Of a DNA stretch of 7,394 nucleotides, positions 6,247-7,394 are shown one piece after another. The notes beneath the pieces are model-generated. The model was not told the origin of the DNA, did no database searches, and saw nothing but the letters and a program-made list of their open reading frames with translations. The stretch is from an uncultured Polyangiaceae bacterium (GTDB lineage Bacteria; Myxococcota_A; Polyangia; Polyangiales; Houyiibacteriaceae): the NCBI GenBank assembly GCA_947259605.1, contig CAMYMX010000157.1:1-7394 (forward strand). Reading direction: 5' to 3'. Every line of letters starts with the position of its first letter. Positions within the stretch are counted from its first letter, which is position 1. Made by a program: the position numbers and the translations under genes.

Positions 6247-7394
6247 TTGGAAACGGCGTCCTTTTTCGCAGGCGCGGGCGTGAGCTGTCCGCCCGGCGCG
6301 ACTAGAAGCTGCTCGCCCACGTTCAGCCCAAAGGCGTCGAGGCTCGGGATTCGCCGCGGCCGGTTGGTGAGTAGACGCAGCTGCTCGAGCCCGAGGTCCG
6401 AGAGCACCTGTGCGCCGAAGCCGTACTCGCGAAGCACGACGCCGGGCTCCTCGGGGGATCGAGGAAGTGGTTCGTCGAGGTAGAAGGCCAAATCGGTTTC
6501 GGGATCCGGATGCCCTGGCAAGAATAGAATCACTCCGTTGCCCTCGCGTTCAATCGCGGCGACGCAGTCCGCGATGTGAACGCGGTCGCCCATGCGCACC
6601 TGGAATGCGTCGCCGAGCACGCTCCCGCGATGGACGCGCGCGAGCGTCGGCGCCGCGGTCAGCTCGCCGAAGCTAAGGGCCATGAACTGCTCTTGGTCGC
6701 CGACCTCAACTCGATACACCGAAGCGATCCAGGTCCGTCCCGACGGCATTTCTACGGGTGTCTGCCGAATCCGCTGAACCAGCCGTTCGCGGGCCAGGCG
6801 GTATTGGATGAGGTCGGCGATCGTGAGCAGGCGCAGTTCGTGCTGTTCTGCAAATGCGACCAGGTCCGGGTAGCGGGCCATCGATCCATCGTCTTTCATG
6901 ATTTCGCAGATGACGCTGGCCGGTTTCAAACCCGCGAGGCGGGAGAGATCGACCGAGCCCTCGGTATGCCCCGTGCGTTGCAGCACTCCGCCCGGGACCG
7001 CCTTGAGCGGAAACACGTGACCCGGGCTCACCAGGTCCGCGGGCCCCGCGTCGTCTTCGACCGCGGTCAAGATCGTGTGCGCCCGGTCGCCCGCGCTGAT
7101 GCCCGTCGTGACTCCTTTGCGAGCCTCGATAGAAATCGTAAATGCCGTCGAACGCGAGGATCGGTTGTCGCCGACCATCATTGGTAGGTCGAGCTGACGG
7201 ATTCGGTCCTCGGTCAGGCTGAGACAGATCAACCCTCGAGCGTGTCGTGCCATGAAATTGATCGTGTCCTGGCTCGCCATCTCGGCAGCCATGCACACGT
7301 CGCCTTCGTTTTCGCGGTCCTCGTCGTCGACAAGGATGACCATTTTGCCCTTCCGGATGTCATCCAATGCCGCCACGACCCGCTCGATCGCGCT
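6243..7394 (-). CDS. ribBX: RibBX-type hybrid: DHBP synthase with degenerate GTP cyclohydrolase II-like domain, 5' end cut by window edge
   Basis: Numbering is from the GTG at 7376. The N-terminal RibB domain (to about 200) is intact: DDEDRENEGD (17-26), GHVFPL (119-124), RTGHTE (134-139, His137) and ICEIM (156-160, Glu158). It converts ribulose 5-phosphate to 3,4-dihydroxy-2-butanone 4-phosphate plus formate. The C-terminal part (about 215-365) resembles RibA in RVH-GDAF (247-258) and LREYGFGAQVLSDLG-LRLLTN (325-348). However, the three zinc cysteines of GTP cyclohydrolase II are Ser252, Gly263 and Arg265, and the RQEGRGIGL loop is replaced by PGHPDPETDL. This matches the RibBX variant described in Proteobacteria, in which only RibB is active. 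The GTG at 7376 is probably not the start: the frame stays open to the edge with SAIERV, which aligns with the family N-terminus. It overlaps ribH by 4 bases. Confidence 0.9.
   Translation of the reverse strand, partial: SAIERVVAALDDIRKGKMVILVDDEDRENEGDVCMAAEMASQDTINFMARHARGLICLSLTEDRIRQLDLPMMVGDNRSSRSTAFTISIEARKGVTTGISAGDRAHTILTAVEDDAGPADLVSPGHVFPLKAVPGGVLQRTGHTEGSVDLSRLAGLKPASVICEIMKDDGSMARYPDLVAFAEQHELRLLTIADLIQYRLARERLVQRIRQTPVEMPSGRTWIASVYRVEVGDQEQFMALSFGELTAAPTLARVHRGSVLGDAFQVRMGDRVHIADCVAAIEREGNGVILFLPGHPDPETDLAFYLDEPLPRSPEEPGVVLREYGFGAQVLSDLGLEQLRLLTNRPRRIPSLDAFGLNVGEQLLVAPGGQLTPAPAKKDAVSK

Noticed and set aside
1..7394. CRISPR array, insertion sequence, tRNA or prophage genes
   Set aside because: No spaced repeats, transposase motifs, terminal inverted repeats or tRNA-like cloverleaf were seen; the only tandem repeats are protein-coding.

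Overview
The window is a GC-rich, densely coding stretch of bacterial chromosome (G/C-ending codons, 4-base stop/start overlaps, no mobile element). It reads best as a proteobacterial or deltaproteobacterial/Myxococcota-like genome. The grounds are a riboflavin operon ending in ribH-nusB, a RibBX-type hybrid, and a lysine/alanine-rich histone-like tail protein. The lineage is an inference; no marker gene in the window settles it.

Left part (1-3248, minus strand): one uninterrupted reading frame for a fused HyuA-HyuB protein of the ATP-dependent 5-oxoprolinase/hydantoinase family. It begins near 3248 and runs off the left edge. A large overlapping plus-strand frame (1791-3293) is only its shadow.

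Middle (3249-4817): a 186-base, relatively AT-rich divergent intergenic region carries candidate promoter elements, a 17-base imperfect palindrome and a 12-bp-arm inverted repeat next to the next start codon. It is followed on the plus strand by a 460-residue chimera: an N-terminal SRPBCC/AHSA1-type domain, an acidic patch, a charged helical KAEAKKKA region with five perfect 18-bp repeats, and a very basic SP/APKKR-type tail like bacterial histone-H1-like proteins.

Right part (4822-7394, minus strand): an operon transcribed leftward, ribBX > ribH > nusB > a stand-alone M17 aminopeptidase N-terminal domain protein, with overlaps of 4, 26 and 4 bases. RibBX supplies 3,4-dihydroxy-2-butanone 4-phosphate, which RibH condenses with the pyrimidine intermediate to lumazine. 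NusB is the transcription antitermination factor commonly found next to ribH. The last gene has no catalytic peptidase domain. It ends only four bases from the stop of the convergent chimera gene. The 5' end of ribBX and any upstream ribD/ribE genes or FMN riboswitch lie beyond the right edge.

The most unusual items are the AHSA1/histone-like fusion with its repeat tract, the catalytic-domain-less M17 protein at the end of the rib-nusB operon, and the hairpin at the chimera's translation start.
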